Positions 59,880 through 64,000 of a DNA stretch of 64,000 nt are shown here, one piece after another. Positions within the stretch are counted from its first letter, which is position 1, and every line of letters starts with the position of its first letter. The position numbers and the translations under genes were made by a program. This DNA is from Gibbula magus (lineage: Eukaryota > Mollusca > Gastropoda > Trochida > Trochidae). The stretch covers positions 78,852,593 to 78,916,592 of the forward strand of contig OW388289.1 in NCBI GenBank assembly GCA_936450465.1. Reading direction: 5' to 3'. Below the pieces are notes generated by a model. It saw only the letters and a list, made by a program, of their open reading frames with translations, did not search any database and was not told the DNA's origin.

Positions 59880-60800
59880 AATTAAAACGATATCACAACT
59901 AAAGAACGATAGTAACTCAAGCTAATGAAAAAGTAAATCCATTGTTTTTATTATGCAATTAATGAAGGATGAGATATTATTTACACTGAGGTCGTAATAT
60001 TTGCATTGTTATTCCCACACACAAATTTCACAAGATTAAGGCATCGTTTTGCCTTGTGAAAATGCGCCTCATTTTTCTCGAAGTTAGCATTTTGAAACGG
60101 ATTGATGTTGGCATCTTGTAAATACGTCAAAACAAATGCCAAAAGTAATGCCTGTCTATATCAGGATGTGATTTGCATTTGTCTAAACGGTTTCCAAGAA
60201 GGCACACCCGTGTATACATTCGTGAGTACGTCATTTCAGCGATTTTCTTACGAGCTCACACTGCTTATGCTTACACGTGTATAATATTGTCTGTTTTTCA
60301 TCTAAAAGTTCAACTGATTCAAACCTTGATCTCATTAGTAATATCATTCCGATATTTCTCAGTATAATGTTCATGCCGTCACCATAGCTTTAATCTTACA
60401 TAATCCTTTATCCGTCATTAAGTTTTATCTTATATAATGAACAGTGTCAACTATTTTAGGATAGCAGTTACATGTGTTATTGTTTGTATGTATGGATATC
60501 TGTGTTGTTTCTGAATTAACAAACGTGTGTAGCAAAATTCCTTATGGACAATAAAGCATTATCTTCCAACATGCAAAATATGATACACATGGGGATATCA
60601 GTTTCAAACTGTACGAAGCATAACATAAGATATTTACACTTCATGATGTAGCACTTGCTGACTCTGTGTTTAATGAATTAAACACTGTTTGTAACAATAT
60701 ACACATATTTGGTATATACATTGAATGTGTTTCATGTTTTGATAAATCAATGAGCACAAGAATAGTGCTAAAATATAACTGACTAATCTACATATAAATT
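59880..60800 (+). repeat. Segmental duplication, copy 2, last block
   Basis: Partner of 25,930-26,830. A diverged internal repeat of its right end (gatNaatcaNtgagcacaa...atataactg) follows at 60,895-60,960. Confidence 0.8.
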
Positions 60801-63092
60801 ATATTAACATGACTCTATGTTGACTATGTTGACTCTATGCTTCAATAATGAGTTAAACAATGGTGGTAGCATTCATTTGATATATCATTTGGATGATTGA
60901 CATTTTTGAGTCAATCATTGAGCACAAAACTAGTGCGAAAATATAACTGTAATCTTCATATACATAATAATACGTAATTTATATGTTTTCCAGAATGTTT
61001 AACATATTAAAATACTAAACTTAAACAAGAAGACATGGTCATCAATTTCGCCCAATATTTCGGATCTCATTAAAACTAAAGAAAACTTGTGTTGGCAAGT
61101 TAATACTTTGGTCTTCAAGACGTTTGCTTGAACCTTGAAAATCCATGTATGACTTCAATGCCCCTTGTTTAATAAATGTCCCTGTTTAAAACTGATATAT
61201 GAATGAAGTCCCTATCTTCAGTAGTTTGTGAAAAAAAGGTACCCCTTTCAAAATGTTGCATATTGTTGGACTTCGTCATCGTGCTAATAATTCTGAGGCC
61301 AAAATGGTCAACATTTTCATAATGAGCTGTAACATATAACATAAAAGGAGTTGCACACAGGTAACCTGCGGACGAAATACATTCATTTTAAAAAACACCA
61401 AAAAACACGATATTAACAATATATTTTGTAGGTCTTCCAGCATTGTTTTGATTTAAAGCGAAGGTTAACTGAAGACTACACGAAGGTTTACTGAAGACTA
61501 CACGGTGATAGAAAACCCCATATATAATGTATATGAACCTCCTTAACAGGTATACAGCATACATATAGTCAGTGCACAGGTTACAGCTGTATTGTTTCAA
61601 TTTCGTTTGATTAATCAGTACGATTTCTTGCAATTATCATTGGTTGTAGAACTGCTAAAGGGGGATTTCTTGTGAACAATACATTGCCATTCACACAGTA
61701 ATATGTGGATGGGTTCCGATGAAAATGGCATAAAAACTGACAAGGTTATTGGTTATTGATTGATCACCAGCAATGACAACTTTCTTCAATGAACACCCGA
61801 AATATCAAACAGTTTAAATCGCTTTGTCAAGTGCCCATTACAATAATAACAAAGACTTCCGGCAATATTTCTGCCATTTGAAACACCATTTAGTAAACAC
61901 TTCGGGGTTTCCACCATAGCTAAACGAGTGAAACATAAATTGGATTTCATTGTTATAACTTCACCGTCACTCTTGGCTGATTAGTTTTTTCAGAGCATGT
62001 TGTGAACGGAGTAAGCGTGAAAAGTTGCCCTGCTTCCAAGTATGGTAACGTACATACAACGAATAGAATGACAGTTGGAACGTGGATGTTAAATGTTAGG
62101 AAAGGAAATTAATACCGGTCTTATGCCCAGACACTGATTTAAATATGATACTGGACATAACCATGTTGTTTATGTCAGACTTAATTATATATAACTTTAC
62201 CTTTAACGTCAACTAATGATTTAGAGGTTTTGTTAATTCATTTTAGGTAGACTAATGGTGGTTAGTGTGTTCTACAAGTATTCCACCTGGTCCCTAGCTG
62301 TGTTGAAGAGTTCATTTACCCCTTTCTCATGTGAGAAATAATTACAAAAACTAATATTCTGATTCCAGTGTTGATTCCATAGGAGACCGATTGTACATCG
62401 TTTTGTTCGCCTAAGACACACACGTTTCTCTACGGGAAATGAAGAAATGAGCACAGGAATAGAAACAATATGTTTTAGCAACACATTCAATTGTTAATAG
62501 ACAGTTTTTGTCAGATATCCGAGGCTGTACTTATCACATACACTTAATGTTATGGTGGAATTAATTAGCAATAGGCTATAGCTGATTACACAATTCCACA
62601 AAACAAAGATATTAACCATCTTTACATTTCGTGAAAAATATTACCAACATGATAGGTATGACTCCGTATGTCACAAATTGTTTGGGACTGGTATGCTGGT
62701 ACGTTAGAGACTTCTGATATAATAAGAGTGCATATTTAGTAACACTGATGGTATAGACATGTTTTATTTGTAACCGGGTATATCGAAATCTGATTTGCAA
62801 GTACTTCATGAGCCACGAAAACTCAAAGCAATTAAATGAATATTTGTTTTAAAAAGTAACAAGTTTCTATCTAATAAGATATACATTTACTGTAAATAAA
62901 GTATATTATCAAAATTCTTTATTTTTAAATCAAATTGTTAACCAGTCCTCTTGATTAGAAGTAATTTACATTTCACATATGTCAGAAGTGATTGTATTTT
63001 TCCATGCCACATTATACATGCTATATCCTCATGGGAGGATTATATGATGTCTCTTATAGGATTTAATAACATCTCAAGCTGAATAATTACAG
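60801..63092. other. Non-coding stretch; third partial copy of a duplication segment at 61,080-62,350
   Basis: acttNggtcttcaagac, gaaatNtcaaac, aacacttcgg, gtggttagtgt and agttcatttacccct run in the same order as in 51,290-52,500. No gene was recognised. Minus-strand frames at 61,388-61,633 and 62,272-62,490 lack domains. Confidence 0.5.
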
Positions 63093-63742
63093 CGTTCGAT
63101 TGTTGGAAGTGCTCAGTCATTTCAAACTGGACCTTCGAACGAAGAATGGAGAGCTGTACAAGGTTTCGACCATGAACTCTATCAGACATGGCCCTACAGG
63201 TATTTGAAGGCACCTCCTTTTGTAAAGAAGTTTGATATCATCAAGGATGCGGATTTCGTAGACGATAATGAGTGTTTCGAAACTGCCCTACTTGAGGTAA
63301 AAGCTAACGGAAAAGACGTTTCGCACAAGGAAGTTATCAACGCTACTGACAGGGATAACCTCTACACAAGTATTCATCTCAACTCAGGAACAATTGTTGG
63401 ACTGGCCAACAAGGTAGAAGTTGATATTCGTCTGTACTTCTTCAGGCGAGGGGCTGAAATTATGGAGAGCTTGTACAACTCAACGTTTCAAATCGTCAGA
63501 GATCAAGACACTGGGCTTAGGTTTGACAAACAGGCAGCAGGTGAGGTGACAAAGAAGCAATTGGAGCATGTATGCCAGAGCTACCTGCCTATGCACTGTG
63601 TCCGGTTCGTTTATTCACGCAATACCTGGACAAACTGAATTCGGATTGTGACAGACTTTGGCAGCATCCAAAAGAGAGCTTCAACCCGGAAGACGAAACA
63701 TGGTACACAAAACGACCCATTGGAGAAAAAAAACCCTTGGAA
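63093..63742 (+). pseudogene. Crypton-type tyrosine recombinase (DUF3504-like) exon, partial, two frameshifts
   Basis: After an acceptor-like aataattacag (63,092), frame 1 reads LEVLSHFKLDLRTKNGELYK and STMNSIRHG. A one-base shift near 63,180 leads to RYLKAPPFVKKFDIIKDADF, then NKVEVDIRLYFFRRGAEIM, with the catalytic-type Arg in FRRGAE. A second shift near 63,555 leads to CPVRLFTQYLDKLNSDCDRL, WQHPKES and DETWYTKRPIGEKKPLE. A strong donor (ttggaa/gtaagt) follows at 63,743. The order matches the N-terminal two thirds of the DUF3504 recombinase domain found in Cryptons and in host genes such as KIAA1958, QRICH1 and ZMYM proteins. The H-x-x-R and Tyr region would lie beyond the window. The two shifts suggest decay unless they are sequencing errors. 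Confidence 0.75.
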
Positions 63743-64000
63743 GTAAGTAGAATATTCTATTGCTGTTTTTATTAAACTAATTTGAAAGTGTATGTACATG
63801 CTATATTCAATCACAAAAAGCTGTGAAAACATAAACCTAAAACCAACAATATCGATTTCTGACAATTTCAAATGTAACTCTTATTTAAGCCTATAGGCCC
63901 TATGTTAAATAAATAGCCAGTTACGGAAGATGCCGAGGGGTACGACCTTGCCATTACCCCGCATAGACCCCCTTTTATATTGGGAAATTTCTTGATTTGT
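63743..64000. other. Intron or 3' flank of the recombinase exon
   Basis: Starts with gtaagt. AT-rich, nothing else visible before the window ends. Confidence 0.4.

Overview
The window looks like a gene-poor, repeat-rich stretch of an animal genome. It is AT-rich, introns follow GT-AG, and there are no operons or ribosome binding sites. The LINE, DIRS, Crypton-type recombinase and SINE fragments it carries, and the frequent acatgta-type motifs, suggest a lophotrochozoan, most likely a mollusc; that is an inference. Almost every reading frame in the window is noise or a decayed mobile element.

The dominant structure is an old direct segmental duplication. Collinear blocks from about 3.2-26.8 kb (copy 1) recur in the same order and orientation at about 44.0-60.8 kb (copy 2). 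Each copy has its own insertions, so each serves as the empty-site control for the other. Copy-1-only material includes a 5'-truncated LINE (4.25-5.57 kb), several foldback/MITE-like hairpins, a 1.6 kb insert holding a 588 bp chimeric duplication (10.96-12.55 kb), and a roughly 5 kb block (17.8-22.9 kb) with a small two-exon gene candidate, a wrecked DIRS-type retrotransposon and a SINE. Copy-2-only material includes an insert at 59.0-59.9 kb with a candidate 8 bp target duplication, a perfect 65 bp tandem duplication, a Tc1-like transposase relic (53.5-54.0 kb) and a candidate exon on the minus strand at 55.3-55.6 kb. A LINE relic at about 7.95-8.87 kb recurs at 47.56-48.44 kb, so it predates the duplication.

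Between the two copies lies a 6.4 kb unit (36,964-43,390). It is bounded by inverted termini starting tacccagcaggcacaa and has dense sub-terminal agacgtct-type repeats. Inside is a plus-strand spliced gene model (37.54-42.24 kb) with phase-consistent splice sites and no resemblance I can name to a transposase. This is the best candidate for something undescribed.

The right end (63.09-63.74 kb) holds part of a Crypton-type tyrosine recombinase (DUF3504-like) ending in a strong splice donor but carrying two frameshifts. The left end has a palindrome-based minisatellite (0.76-1.05 kb) whose 21 and 27 bp units keep a reading frame. No rRNA, convincing tRNA or CRISPR array was seen. All homology calls are by eye.
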